DNA from: an uncultured Verrucomicrobiota bacterium
GTDB lineage: Bacteria; Verrucomicrobiota; Verrucomicrobiia; Methylacidiphilales; UBA1321
Length of the DNA stretch: 64,000 nt
Assembly: GCA_903863295.1 (NCBI GenBank)
Contig: CAIPBM010000164.1
Location: 1-64,000 of the forward strand
Direction of reading: 5' to 3'
Positions 7,990 through 17,860 of the stretch are shown here, piece by piece. The position numbers and the translations under genes are program-made. Positions within the stretch are counted from its first letter, which is position 1. Every line of letters begins with the position of its first letter. The notes beneath the pieces were generated by a model that made no database searches, was not told where the DNA came from, and was given only the letters and a program-made list of their open reading frames with translations.

Positions 7990-10900
7990 ATGTGGATCGT
8001 ACGTCTCGCCCTTAAAAAGCCCTACACCTTTACGGTCATGGCGCTGCTCATCCTGATCATGGGAATGGTCAGCTATCTGAAGATGCCCAAGGACATCTTT
8101 CCGAATATCGACATCCCCGTTGTCAGCGTGATCTGGGCCTACACGGGTTTGTCCCCGCAGGAAATGGAGCGTCGCTTTGTCACCATCAGCGAGCGGGCCA
8201 TGACCACCACAGTCAATGATATCGAGCATGAAGAATCGCAGTCGTACCCCGGCGTAGGGGCGATCAAGGTTTTCTTTCAGCCCGACGTGAAGATCGAACA
8301 GGCTGTGGCCCAGGTAACGGCGATCAGCCAGACCCTGCTCAAGATTTTTCCTCCCGGAGCCACACCGCCGCTCATCATCCAGTACAACGCCTCCTCGGTG
8401 CCCATTCTTCAGTTGGTGGTTAGTAGCAAAACGCTACCGGAGGCCGAACTCTATGACCAGAGTCTCAATTTCATCCGGCAACCCCTCGGGAGCGTCCCGG
8501 GGGCTTCGATTCCGCTGCCCTATGGTGGCAAGCAACGCCTGGTCTCGGTCGATCTTGATTTGAAGAAATGCCAGTCGCTGGGCATATCACCCTCGCAGGT
8601 GAGCGATGCCATCAACGCGCAGAATGTGATCCTGCCTTCCGGCACCATCAAGATTGCGGATCGCGAATACAACGTCCTGATGAACAGCAGTCCCGGTATC
8701 CTCGATCAACTCAATAATCTGCCGATCAAGCAGGTCAACGGCGCCACGATCTACGTCCACGATGTCGCCCAGGTCCGTGACGGTTATGCGCCCCAGGTCA
8801 ATCTCGTCAAACTGAACGGGGTGAAGGCGGCGTTGCTGCCCGTCCTGAAGAATGGCTCAGCTTCCACCGTGGATATCGTCGACGGCATCTTTAAGAAGCT
8901 GCCTCAGGTCAAAAGCACGCTTCCGCCGGCACTGGATGTTCAGCCACTCTTTGATCAATCGATCTTTGTCAAAGCGGCCCTCCATGGCGTGCTGATCGAA
9001 GGAGCTACTGCCGCGTTCCTGACCGCGCTGATGATCCTCCTCTTTCTCGGCTCCTGGCGCAGCACGATCATCGTGGCGATTTCGATCCCGCTGGCCATCT
9101 GTTGTTCACTGATCCTTCTGGCCGCACTGGGCAAGACGATCAATATCATGACACTCGGCGGTCTCGCGCTGGCCGTGGGTATCCTGGTTGATGATGCGAC
9201 CGTGACGATTGAGAACATCCACCGGCACATGAGCCTGGGTAAGCGGATGGTCAAGGCGATCCTCGATGGTGCCCATCAGATCGCCATTCCGGCCTTCGTA
9301 TCGACCTTGTGCATCTGCATCGTCTTTGTCCCCATTTTCTTCCTGAGCGGAGTGGCTTACTACCTCTTCACGCCCCTCGCCCTCGCCGTGGTCTTTGCAA
9401 TGATGGCGTCCTATTTCCTATCGCGAACCGTCGCGCCGACCATGGCTAATTTTCTTCTCGGGGCGGAAGTCCACCACCCGGAAGGTCACCTGGTACCCAA
9501 GCCCAGCGGCACGTTCGCCCGCATCCACTGGAATTTTATCCGCGGCTTCAACTGGTTTCAGGATCGCTACGTGGGCCTGCTTAAATCGGCCCTTCGTGCC
9601 CCCGGCTTGGTTGTGATCATCGCCGTGGTTTTCGCCCTCGTCAGCGTCAGTGCCCTCTTGCCTTTTCTCGGTCGCGATTTCTTTCCCTTGGTCGATGCCG
9701 GCCAGTTCCGGCTTCACATCCGCGCGCCCAGCGGCACGCGGATTGAGGAGACCGAGAAAGGCTTTTCTCAAGTGGAGCAAATCATCCGCCAGATCATCCC
9801 CCCGAATGAGATGGACATGGTTCTCGATAATATCGGATTGCCGGTCGGCGGTGTGAATCTCGCGTTTTCCGATTCCGCGACATCGGGGCCCTTCGATGGA
9901 GAAATGCTGGTCTCGCTTAAGCCCGGACATAAGTCGACGTGGAATTACGTGAAACAGATCCGCGACACGCTGCGCTTTCAAATGCCCGATTACGAGTTCT
10001 TCACCCAGCCCTCCGATATCGTCGGCCAGATTCTCAACTTTGGGCTTCCCTCGCCCATTGACGTCCAGGTCATTGGTCCGGGCAAAAACAGCAAGGCCAA
10101 CTATGAGGTGGCCAAAAAACTCGAAGAACGAATCAAGTCGGTCCGGGGTGCCGTTGACGTCCATATTCAGCAGGTGGTCGATTATCCCACGTTCTTTGTC
10201 GATGTGGATCGGACACTCTCAAGCCAGATCGGCCTGACCCAGCGGGATGTCGCCAATGACTTGCTCATTTCACTGAGCTCCAGCAGCCAGGTGGCGCCGA
10301 ATTATTGGCTCAATCCGGTCAATGGCGTGAACTACCCCATCGCCATCCAGACACCACAATATAAAATCGATTCACTCGATGCCTTGAAGCAGTCCCCCAT
10401 CAGCGCGGGCAAGTTGGCTGAGCCGCAGCTTCTCGAAAACCTGGCCCCGATTACCCGCACGGATACTCCCGCAGTCATTTCCCACTACGCCATCGCGCCG
10501 GTTTATGATGTCTGCGTCAACGTGCAAGGTCGCGACCTCGGCGGCGTGGCGGACGATGTGCAGAAGATCGTCGATCAATTCCACGTTGCCCCTGATCCGA
10601 ACGCGAAGGTGCCACCGCCGACCTTCCTGGATAAGCTAAGTTCAACCTTGGGTCTCTCCAAATCAACCGCCGCAGGGGCCGATCCCAACAGCATCCTTCC
10701 GACTGGTTCGCAAATTAAAATTCGCGGTCAGGTCGCGAGCATGACCTCCGCCTACACCCAGCTTGGCATCGGGATCATCTTTGCCATCGGCCTGGTCTAT
10801 TTTCTCATGGTGATCAACTTCCAGTCGTGGCTTGATCCGTTCATTATCATCATGGCGCTTCCCGGCGCACTCGCCGGAATTGTCTGGATGCTGTTCCTGA

Positions 10901-11415
10901 CCAACACGCCGCTAAGCGTGCCCGCCCTGATGGGCGCGATCATGAGCATCGGCGTGGCCACGGCGAACAGCATCCTGGTCGTCAGTTTTGCCAATGAGCA
11001 GCGCCATGGGGGACGCTCCGCCTATGATTCTGCGCTCGCGGCGGGCCGGACTCGTCTGCGCCCGGTCATCATGACCGCGCTGGCCATGATCATTGGCATG
11101 TTGCCCATGTCGCTCGGTCTGGGCGAGGGTGGCGAGCAGAATGCGCCGCTTGGTCGCGCTGTGATCGGCGGATTGCTCGTCGCCACGGCCTTTACCCTCC
11201 TTTTCGTCCCGGTGGTTTACAGCGTTCTTCGTCGCAAGGACAAGAGCCAGGAGATCGATCCGCTCCTCTTTGAGCCCGACCAGTATGAAGTCACCGATGT
11301 GGCCGATGTGACCAATCAATATCACCCGGCCCGTTATGCCGATGAATCGGGCGCGACCGGTTCCAACGGTCATGTCCATCCCAAGCCTCGCAACACTCCC
11401 CTGGCGGGAGCCTAA
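7990..11415 (+). CDS. RND efflux transporter, HAE1/AcrB-like inner-membrane pump
   Basis: The 1141-residue protein has the AcrB architecture: a first helix at the N-terminus, a large periplasmic porter loop (about 40-335), six helices, a second porter loop (about 575-900) and a second helix bundle. The DD pair of the proton relay is visible in AVGILVDDATVTIENI. The second loop carries a proline-rich stretch (VPPPTFLDKLSSTLGLSKS) before the last domain that looks like an insertion relative to AcrB. It is probably a proton-driven exporter for hydrophobic compounds. Unusually, the pump gene precedes its membrane fusion partner, 3 bp away. Confidence 0.92.
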   Translation: MWIVRLALKKPYTFTVMALLILIMGMVSYLKMPKDIFPNIDIPVVSVIWAYTGLSPQEMERRFVTISERAMTTTVNDIEHEESQSYPGVGAIKVFFQPDVKIEQAVAQVTAISQTLLKIFPPGATPPLIIQYNASSVPILQLVVSSKTLPEAELYDQSLNFIRQPLGSVPGASIPLPYGGKQRLVSVDLDLKKCQSLGISPSQVSDAINAQNVILPSGTIKIADREYNVLMNSSPGILDQLNNLPIKQVNGATIYVHDVAQVRDGYAPQVNLVKLNGVKAALLPVLKNGSASTVDIVDGIFKKLPQVKSTLPPALDVQPLFDQSIFVKAALHGVLIEGATAAFLTALMILLFLGSWRSTIIVAISIPLAICCSLILLAALGKTINIMTLGGLALAVGILVDDATVTIENIHRHMSLGKRMVKAILDGAHQIAIPAFVSTLCICIVFVPIFFLSGVAYYLFTPLALAVVFAMMASYFLSRTVAPTMANFLLGAEVHHPEGHLVPKPSGTFARIHWNFIRGFNWFQDRYVGLLKSALRAPGLVVIIAVVFALVSVSALLPFLGRDFFPLVDAGQFRLHIRAPSGTRIEETEKGFSQVEQIIRQIIPPNEMDMVLDNIGLPVGGVNLAFSDSATSGPFDGEMLVSLKPGHKSTWNYVKQIRDTLRFQMPDYEFFTQPSDIVGQILNFGLPSPIDVQVIGPGKNSKANYEVAKKLEERIKSVRGAVDVHIQQVVDYPTFFVDVDRTLSSQIGLTQRDVANDLLISLSSSSQVAPNYWLNPVNGVNYPIAIQTPQYKIDSLDALKQSPISAGKLAEPQLLENLAPITRTDTPAVISHYAIAPVYDVCVNVQGRDLGGVADDVQKIVDQFHVAPDPNAKVPPPTFLDKLSSTLGLSKSTAAGADPNSILPTGSQIKIRGQVASMTSAYTQLGIGIIFAIGLVYFLMVINFQSWLDPFIIIMALPGALAGIVWMLFLTNTPLSVPALMGAIMSIGVATANSILVVSFANEQRHGGRSAYDSALAAGRTRLRPVIMTALAMIIGMLPMSLGLGEGGEQNAPLGRAVIGGLLVATAFTLLFVPVVYSVLRRKDKSQEIDPLLFEPDQYEVTDVADVTNQYHPARYADESGATGSNGHVHPKPRNTPLAGA

Positions 11416-11418
11416 CCT

Positions 11419-12762
11419 TTGTTCAAAAATATGAGTCCTCCAGCCCCCAGCCCGGAAAAGAAACCCGTTCCTCAGCCGCAGCCCGCACCGGCGACAGTAC
11501 CCGCCTCGGCCAAGACCCAGGCTCCCGCTCCAGCCACAGCCCCCGCGAAGGCAACTGAACCTCGCAAATCAAGTTCCAGTGGAATGCTCTGGGTCGTCAT
11601 CGGGCTGCTCGTTTTCGCAGGCCTGTTTTATTTTCTCGGCGTCGCTCCGCGTCTGGCTCAAAAATCGAGCCTCGACCAGGAGCAGAAGCTCAATACGGAT
11701 CGCACGGTGATCTACGCTCAGGCACGGTCAGCCGCACCGAAGACCGAGCTATCGCTGCCCGGCACGCTCAACGCGTTTCAGCAGGCTTCCATTTATGCGC
11801 GAACCAACGGGTATGTGAAACGCTGGCTCGTCGACATCGGCGATCTCGTTCATGAAGGCGATCTTTTGGCGGAACTCGACACGCCGGAAGTCGACCAGCA
11901 ATTGACCGAGGCCAAGGCCACGGTCGAGCAGGCCAAGGCATCTCTCGTCATCGCGCAGCAGACGGCGGACCGCTGGGACAACATGGTCAAGGCCCACGCG
12001 GTCTCCCAGCAGGAAGCGGATGAAAAGGATGCCACCCGCGATGAAGACAAGGCGACGCTTGATGCCGATCAAGCCATCGTCCAGCGCCTGACCGACCAGC
12101 AGAATTTCAAGCAGATCCGTGCGCCTTTCAATGGAACCATCACCCATCGCGACATCGAAGTCGGTAATCTCGTGGTTTCCGGTAACGGCACCGGCACGCA
12201 TGAACTTTACCGCATCGCCCAGATCGATCCCCTGCGGCTCTACGTCAATGTACCGGAAGCCTATGCGCCCGCGATCCGGCCCGGGGTCAAGGCCACGTTG
12301 CATGTCCAGTCCTATCCCGACCGGATTTTTGAGGGCGATGTGGTTCGCAGTTCCGGGGCCATCGACAATGCTTCGAAAACGCTCCAGACCGAGGTTGATG
12401 TGGCCAACAAGGACGGGGCGCTTCTCCCCGGCACCTTTGCCGAGGTGCGCCTTGAGATCGTTGACGACACGCCGACGATTCTTATTCCCGCCAACACTTT
12501 GATCGTCAATTCGTCCGGGACCCAGGTGGCTCTTCTGGAAAATACAAATGACAAGGAGGGTGACCACTTCAAGGTGCATCTCATACCAGTCAAGGTTGGC
12601 CGGGATTTTGGCACCGAGGTGGAGATTCTCCAGGTGCTTCAGGCGGGTGATCGCCTCGTCACCAATCCGCCGGCAGATTTGAGTGACGGCATGCTGGTCA
12701 CCGGAAAACCGCTCCCCAAGCCGCCTGCTCCACCACCCTTCACGATCGACCGGAAGACCTGA
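11419..12762 (+). CDS. RND membrane fusion protein (HlyD/AcrA-like periplasmic adaptor)
   Basis: The 447-residue adaptor starts with a cytoplasmic proline/alanine-rich tail, one membrane segment (VVIGLLVFAGLFYFLGVA, about residues 56-73), then the lipoyl half-motif GYVKRWLVDIGDLVHEGDLLAELDTPEVDQQ, a coiled-coil hairpin, the second lipoyl half (FNGTITHRDIEVGNLV) and beta-barrel domains. The start is TTG 11419, since GGGAG at 11406-11410 is correctly spaced for it; ATG 11431 is the alternative. It bridges the preceding pump to an outer-membrane channel. No TolC-like gene is adjacent, so the channel must be encoded elsewhere. Confidence 0.9.
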   Translation: MFKNMSPPAPSPEKKPVPQPQPAPATVPASAKTQAPAPATAPAKATEPRKSSSSGMLWVVIGLLVFAGLFYFLGVAPRLAQKSSLDQEQKLNTDRTVIYAQARSAAPKTELSLPGTLNAFQQASIYARTNGYVKRWLVDIGDLVHEGDLLAELDTPEVDQQLTEAKATVEQAKASLVIAQQTADRWDNMVKAHAVSQQEADEKDATRDEDKATLDADQAIVQRLTDQQNFKQIRAPFNGTITHRDIEVGNLVVSGNGTGTHELYRIAQIDPLRLYVNVPEAYAPAIRPGVKATLHVQSYPDRIFEGDVVRSSGAIDNASKTLQTEVDVANKDGALLPGTFAEVRLEIVDDTPTILIPANTLIVNSSGTQVALLENTNDKEGDHFKVHLIPVKVGRDFGTEVEILQVLQAGDRLVTNPPADLSDGMLVTGKPLPKPPAPPPFTIDRKT

Positions 12763-12772
12763 AGCCTCTCTT

Positions 12773-12834
12773 GGAGGGCCCGGCTCCCACCGGGCCACGG
12801 TTCACTGCACGGCCCGGCGGGAGCCGGGCCCTCC
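12773..12834. repeat. GC-rich 24-bp inverted repeat (REP-like hairpin)
   Basis: Arms 12773-12796 and 12811-12834 pair over 24 bp with a single G-T mismatch and a 14-nt loop. It begins 10 bp after the stop codon of the fusion protein. There is no following T-run, so it is not a standard intrinsic terminator, though a hairpin this strong could still stop exonucleases or polymerase. Confidence 0.8.
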
Positions 12835-12891
12835 AGGAAAAGGAAGCCGAGGCAAGTAGCGGCACGAGATACTTGGAGAGGTCTGCTCTGC

Positions 12892-12969
12892 CTGTAGCGG
12901 CGGTCTATGACCGTCGCCGATGAGAGATTGGCGTGGAGAAAAGGCGACGGTCATAGACCGCCGCTACAG
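12892..12969. repeat. Perfect 27-bp inverted repeat (second REP-like family)
   Basis: Arms 12892-12918 and 12943-12969 are perfectly complementary and flank a 24-nt spacer. The arm itself contains a smaller palindrome (GGCGGTCTATGACCGTCGCC). The sequence differs from the neighbouring hairpin, so two repeat families sit side by side in this 260-bp gap. Confidence 0.8.
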
Positions 12970-13024
12970 ACTGCACGCCGCAAGCGGAGGGGAATTAAAT
13001 CCCTCGCCCATTTAACGCGCGCAA

Positions 13025-13864
13025 TCAAAAAATCAGATCACGGAAGACCTGCGTGGCCACGTAGAGCGTGCCGCGCCAGGAGTAGCAGAAACTCTCGGCT
13101 TCTGAATCCGCCGCCGGGGCGAGGTAACCCTTGGAGATATTATACTCGATCTGCTGATTAAGGGTCTCTTCCAGGCGGGCCCGGACGGCTTCCCGGGTCC
13201 GTTCATTCGCCACCAAGTCGTCGTTTCGCACCTCGTTGATCTCGAGGAAATCGAGATGGGCCTGGTAAAGTTCCGCCACGTCCTGGCAATGGAGGGCGCG
13301 GAAGACCGCGATGTGAGGAGGCATGACCAGCCCGTAGGTCAGAGGATAATCCCAGGTGATCCAGCGCCGGTCATCCTTGCCTGTGGACGTAAACGCGACG
13401 AAGTGAAAGCCCACCGGGCCCTGCGCGATATAGCCAATCGTGGCCTGGACGAGGCCATCCTCCCGCATGAAGATCCGGTAATACTGCTCATGCTGGGCCG
13501 GATTGAGGCGACATTCGTCGAGCAACTCAAAGCCAGTCTCGACGAGGGCATCGGTCATGTCGGTGAGTTCCTCAAAATTTTCCCGCGGCGCGCGAGCGTC
13601 GGAGAGCTCCCGGTGACGTGGCACCCGCAGCTTTCTCAGGACGAAAACCATTTCCCAAAGAGGAAAGAAAATCCAGGCAGCCAGCATGGCGCAGGCCATG
13701 AGGATGGAGCCGGAAAAGAAATAGGCGGCCAGACCGCTCGCCAGCCAGATCAACCCCATGCCAATTTTCCGGAAGGTGATCGAGTTGAGCTGGAGGAGGG
13801 AGAGTCCCCCCAGCATAAGAATGAAACAGCCGATCAGTTCGCGTAGGTCCAAAGAGGAGGTCAT
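13025..13864 (-). CDS. Conserved hypothetical protein with N-terminal membrane anchor
   Basis: From ATG 13864 the product is 279 residues; a GTG 27 bp upstream is the alternative. The first roughly 80 residues contain two to three hydrophobic segments (ELIGCFILMLGGLSLLQL, IGMGLIWLASGLAAYFF, ILMACAMLAAWIFFPLW). The rest is soluble and predicted cytosolic, ending in SWRGTLYVATQVFRDLIF. I do not recognise a named family. It is transcribed divergently from the ExbB/ExbD pair, with 127 bp between the two starts. Confidence 0.7.
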   Translation of the reverse strand: MTSSLDLRELIGCFILMLGGLSLLQLNSITFRKIGMGLIWLASGLAAYFFSGSILMACAMLAAWIFFPLWEMVFVLRKLRVPRHRELSDARAPRENFEELTDMTDALVETGFELLDECRLNPAQHEQYYRIFMREDGLVQATIGYIAQGPVGFHFVAFTSTGKDDRRWITWDYPLTYGLVMPPHIAVFRALHCQDVAELYQAHLDFLEINEVRNDDLVANERTREAVRARLEETLNQQIEYNISKGYLAPAADSEAESFCYSWRGTLYVATQVFRDLIF

Positions 13865-13991
13865 GATAACAAAAGAAGAGGGAAGCGGCACGCCGGCCGC
13901 CGGGCAAGGATGGATGGTGGTTTCTAAGTCTGGAAGCGTTGCACGCGGCGTTTGACGACCCGGCCCTCAACCGACATACTTCCTCAAATCT

Positions 13992-14747
13992 ATGCTGATG
14001 CCCTGCGCGGTCAACTTCTTTGCCGATGTTGGAATTGTTTATGCCTTCGAGCATTCCAATTTGGCGGGCAAAGCCGTCATTCTCCTGCTTGTGCTGGGTT
14101 CGATCTTCAGTTGGTCGGTCATGGTGAGCAAGATTGTCATGATTCGCCGGGCCAAGAAGGAGACGAGAAAGCTCCTGCGCCGGTTTCGCACGGCCCGCAA
14201 ACCGCTTGCGATTTACCAGAACAAGGAAGCTTATCCCGATTCGCCCGCCTACGCGGTCTATCTCGCCGGGTGCAAGGAATTGACCTTTCACCTCATGGGC
14301 ACAACCGAGATCGACGATACGTTTTCCCAGCGGCTCATTGAATCGGAACGCATTTCCCCGGTGGCCATGAATGCCGTCCGCTCCGCGTTGGAACGGGAAG
14401 TGGGCGAGCAGGCGCTGAAGATGGAAGACCGCATGACGGTTTTGGCAACGGCGGTGAGCGGTGCGCCGTTTCTCGGGTTGCTCGGCACGGTCTGGGGGGT
14501 CATGGATACCTTCAGCGCGATTGCGGCATCGAACAGTGCCAGCCTGACCACGATGGCCCCCGGTGTTTCCGGCGCCTTGATCACGACCGTGACCGGGTTG
14601 CTCGTCGCGATCCCGGCGATGTTTGGGTACAACTTTCTCGTCGTCACCATTCGTGGGATGACGGTGGAACTCGATAACTTCGCCGGGGAATTGGCGTCGT
14701 CCTTTGACCACCGTTATCTCGACACCGGCTCTCCGACGCCCCGCTGA
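13992..14747 (+). CDS. exbB: MotA/TolQ/ExbB-family proton channel subunit
   Basis: The 251-residue protein has three membrane segments: one near residues 26-48 and two in the C-terminal half, including SGAPFLGLLGTVWGVMDTFSAIA and the SGALITTVTGLLVAIPAMFGYN helix characteristic of TolQ/ExbB. A large cytoplasmic loop lies between the first and second. The partner ExbD/TolR gene starts 2 bp after its stop. Together they use proton flow to energise outer-membrane processes. Whether this is an Exb or a Tol system cannot be decided, because no TonB, TolA, TolB or Pal gene is adjacent. Confidence 0.88.
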   Translation: MLMPCAVNFFADVGIVYAFEHSNLAGKAVILLLVLGSIFSWSVMVSKIVMIRRAKKETRKLLRRFRTARKPLAIYQNKEAYPDSPAYAVYLAGCKELTFHLMGTTEIDDTFSQRLIESERISPVAMNAVRSALEREVGEQALKMEDRMTVLATAVSGAPFLGLLGTVWGVMDTFSAIAASNSASLTTMAPGVSGALITTVTGLLVAIPAMFGYNFLVVTIRGMTVELDNFAGELASSFDHRYLDTGSPTPR

Positions 14748-14749
14748 GC

Positions 14750-15163
14750 ATGAAACGATACTCGCAACGTTCCGGGCACACGGCGATGGCGGAGTTGAAC
14801 GTCACGCCGCTCCTCGATCTCGCCTTTGTCCTGCTCATCATCTTCATCATCACGACGCCCCTGCTGGAGAACCACATCCCGCTCAGCCTACCCGCCGGTT
14901 CCGCCAGCAACAGTCAGCCAGTCGATCCAAAATCGATCCGGACGGTCAGCATCGACCGGAACGGCCAGGTCTATCTCGGATCCAAACCGGTTGATCTCCC
15001 GGTGCTGGAGCAAGAGTTGAACGCCTTTCGCCTGGAGACGCCGGATGCCGCAGTCGTCGTACGCGCGGACAAGTCGTTGCGCTACCAACAGGTGGTCGAT
15101 GTCGTCAATGTCCTCCAGCGGGCGCAGATCAGCCGGATGCATCTGGAAGATGTGACGCCTTAG
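14750..15163 (+). CDS. exbD: ExbD/TolR-family biopolymer transport protein
   Basis: The 137-residue protein has a short cytoplasmic N-terminus, one membrane helix containing the essential aspartate (TPLLDLAFVLLIIFIIT), and a periplasmic domain ending in VVDVVNVLQRAQISRMHLED. It is translationally linked to the ExbB/TolQ-like gene and forms its proton-conducting partner. The Asp in the membrane helix marks it as functional. The downstream gene is on the other strand, so this two-gene unit is complete. Confidence 0.88.
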   Translation: MKRYSQRSGHTAMAELNVTPLLDLAFVLLIIFIITTPLLENHIPLSLPAGSASNSQPVDPKSIRTVSIDRNGQVYLGSKPVDLPVLEQELNAFRLETPDAAVVVRADKSLRYQQVVDVVNVLQRAQISRMHLEDVTP

Positions 15164-15182
15164 CCGCGCACATTAACTCATC

Positions 15183-16457
15183 CTATTTGCCGGGCGCAAC
15201 GCGTTGCGCTTCTGCCATCTGGTCGAACCATTTCTTTTCGTCAGCCACGGCATAGACAAACGTTCCCCGATGCGTCGCCTTGCCAGTGACTTCCACCGCG
15301 GTCGTCTCGGCGCCTCCCATGATTTTTTGGTAACCGACCGGCAGGGTGGCAATGTAGGGAGGCACCACCTCATCCGCATCCCCATAGTAGGAACGGAGTG
15401 ATGTTTTGCTCCGCCAGCGATACGCCTGGCTTTCCTGCAGGATGGACCAGTAGCGGGTATTGCCCACCGAGCCAGCCGCCACGAAATCGTCCTGAAGCAA
15501 CTCACTCAGATGCTTGGGCAGTTTGCTGGTCGCTTCCGTCCAACTGATTTTATTGAGGTAGAGATCGCGGGCGACGGAGACGTAGGCGGGTTTGATCGCG
15601 GTCTGCGCCAATCCCGGTAGGCCATCGTATTCCTGGTAGGCGTTTAACTGCAGCGCGAGTAATCCGGACAGGAAACTGGCATCGCCCTCTTCGGGTGCAT
15701 GCAGCCAACGATTGATGATGGCAAAAAGATCTTCCGGGGCACTGGCCGTGGCCGCCGCTGTGACCGGGACGCCTACGCTTTCCAATTTGTTCAGGAACAC
15801 CATCGTTGCCCAGCCGCCCTGCGACCAGCCGCTGAGAAAGAGGGGGCCCCACTCGATCTTGAGTCCCTTACTCACGGCCTGCGCGGCATAGAGCATGTCA
15901 AGGCAGGCTTGTTGGGTGGAGTTCTTGACCAGATAACTGTCGAATTCCGGTGATTCGCCTTTGCCAAAATAATCGGTGGCAATGACCATGTATCCCTGTC
16001 CCGCAAACTGGGCGAGCATCAACCGGGTTTCCATCGAATCGTCCGGATGTGAAGGGACCGAGGTCTTGGAGAAAACCGTCCCGTGCTGGTAAGAGACGAC
16101 GGGCATCGTCTTGGCACCGGTCTCAGGCACCGCGACGAGCCCGGATGCGACTGTGGGGCGGTTATTCTGCTCAGGAATGACCGAGGTATAGATCACGCGG
16201 TACAGTTTGACCGCATAGCGCGCCGGAGGATAGGTGACCGGATAATCACAAAATTCCTTCACCTCTGAAGTCAGAATTGTGTTCAATCGGTCGGCACTAT
16301 AAGTCCCGATCAATTGGCAGGAAACTCCCGAGGGAATGGCCATCGGTTCTTGCGCTTCTTCTGCGTTGAGAAGCCCGGGAGTCAAAAGCAGGAGGGCCGC
16401 GATCAGGCCTAAGACTGGAGGCTGCAGCCAAGGAGCATTTACTTTTCTGGGATGCAA
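15183..16457 (-). CDS. Secreted alpha/beta-hydrolase, secretory-lipase-like
   Basis: The 424-residue protein has a signal peptide (hydrophobic VLGLIAALLLLTPGLLNA, cleavage near residue 32) and an alpha/beta-hydrolase domain. The nucleophile elbow is GWSQGG and an upstream HGT motif (VVSYQHGTVF) supplies the oxyanion region. The layout, with AQFAGQGYMVIATDYFGKGES before the elbow, resembles secreted lipases and esterases that act on exported substrates. The substrate is unknown. It converges with the ExbD gene, 19 bp away. Confidence 0.75.
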   Translation of the reverse strand: MHPRKVNAPWLQPPVLGLIAALLLLTPGLLNAEEAQEPMAIPSGVSCQLIGTYSADRLNTILTSEVKEFCDYPVTYPPARYAVKLYRVIYTSVIPEQNNRPTVASGLVAVPETGAKTMPVVSYQHGTVFSKTSVPSHPDDSMETRLMLAQFAGQGYMVIATDYFGKGESPEFDSYLVKNSTQQACLDMLYAAQAVSKGLKIEWGPLFLSGWSQGGWATMVFLNKLESVGVPVTAAATASAPEDLFAIINRWLHAPEEGDASFLSGLLALQLNAYQEYDGLPGLAQTAIKPAYVSVARDLYLNKISWTEATSKLPKHLSELLQDDFVAAGSVGNTRYWSILQESQAYRWRSKTSLRSYYGDADEVVPPYIATLPVGYQKIMGGAETTAVEVTGKATHRGTFVYAVADEKKWFDQMAEAQRVAPGK

Positions 16458-16707
16458 GGTGGGTATTGAACTCTCCCCTAGTTAGAGGGTCAAGAGGAAC
16501 CCGAATGGAGGGATTGCATTATGCAGAATTCGGTGTGTCGTCCGGCTCAAAATTGCATGAAAATATCGGGCGTGATTCGACGACCTGCGGGAAGGTCTCC
16601 GAGTGAACCAGCATGCCGATGTATTGTGGCATTCCTTTTGCAAAGTGGTGTGAAAAGGAAAGATCAACTTTCCAATAAAACTTCACCTACCTTTCACTAA
16701 AAAACAT

Positions 16708-17163
16708 ATGAGTGCCGACACAAAAATCACCCGGAAACAATTGATCGATCTTCTCAATGAGGATTTGGCCCGGGAATTCCAGGCCATTATTGCCTACACG
16801 ATTTACAGCCAGACCATGAAAGGCGCCGCGTACAACCATATCGCCGGTGAACTGGAACTTCATGCCTCTGAGGAGTTGAGCCATGCCATTCTTATTACGA
16901 AGCAAATCGATTATCTGAACGGCGTGCCGACCAACACGCCCAAGGAAGTCAAAATTTCCGATAAAGCGGAGGACATGCTTCGGTTCGACTTGGAAAATGA
17001 GAGAGAAACGATCCGCAATTATCGTCAGCGGATTCGGCAGGCGGATGCCTTGAGTGAATTCGCGCTCGGCGAAGTTCTGCGCAAGATCATCGCCCAGGAA
17101 CAGGAGCATCTTCAGGATTTGGCTGACGCCTTGGGCATCGATACACCAAAGATTGACGACTGA
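16708..17163 (+). CDS. Ferritin-like (bacterioferritin-type) protein
   Basis: The 151-residue all-helical protein has spaced iron ligands typical of ferritin-like diiron proteins: E in NEDLAREFQAIIAY, EXXH in HASEELSHAI, E in FDLENERETI and EXXH in IIAQEQEHLQDL. It should oxidise or store iron, or reduce peroxide. It stands alone after a 250-bp AT-rich leader. I see no heme methionine that would prove a bacterioferritin. Confidence 0.85.
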   Translation: MSADTKITRKQLIDLLNEDLAREFQAIIAYTIYSQTMKGAAYNHIAGELELHASEELSHAILITKQIDYLNGVPTNTPKEVKISDKAEDMLRFDLENERETIRNYRQRIRQADALSEFALGEVLRKIIAQEQEHLQDLADALGIDTPKIDD

Positions 17164-17860
17164 GGGTGTAAAGCTGCTGAACATGAGAGGACTCGGTGCC
17201 ATGAAATGGGCGCCGGGTTCCAAAGCTTGCTTGTCTGCCGTCTGATGGTGAAGAGTGGTGAGAGTTGAGGTAATCTAAGACGGGACTAATTCGGCAAGAC
17301 CAAGTCCCTGGAAGATTCATCGTAAGCCTTTCGCCCTGGTGGCCGCCTTAATCAAGGTCGGAATAGTAGTGGAAGACCTGGCCGAGTCTTTCTGGCTAAT
17401 GTCGTTGCATATTACACGATAGAGCTCGTAATTTGCGACAATAATACAATACAATTAACACATCTCCCGGTTGTGTTCGAAAGAAAAAAGGATTTGTTCT
17501 GATCGCATCCATTTTATCAATATTCACTAAAGGATGATTGTAATTCGAAAGTTAGTAAGATTAATCTAATCTTTTTATTTAAGTGTAAGCTTCTAATTGC
17601 AAGCATCATACGTATGTAGATTTCAGATTTAACCGATTTAAGATGCCGATGAATACGGGATCAACACTTTTGATATTTAAATTATATATCAAAATATTTG
17701 TGCTTCGAGGCCAGATCTGAGCTCAACTATATACTGCCGAAAGCCAGTCGATCAAGGTGAGGCACGGGATAAGCTAAAATTGCTTTGTAGAAAGTTGAGA
17801 CGGTGAACTCACGCTGTTTAAGCAAGTGAGCCCTTCTCGACTTCAACGAAAGGTAATTTT
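17164..17860. other. AT-rich gene-free region with an AT dyad
   Basis: This roughly 700-bp stretch is clearly richer in A and T than the rest of the window, most of all from 17400 to 17720, and contains no supported gene. A dyad with 9-bp arms lies at 17668-17694 (TTTTGATAT / ATATCAAAA around a 9-nt loop). I see no tRNA, no recognisable small RNA and no clear terminator after the ferritin-like gene. Confidence 0.4.

Noticed and set aside
12773-12969. Short CRISPR array
   Set aside because: These are two different inverted repeats, not regularly spaced direct repeats, and no cas genes are present in the window.
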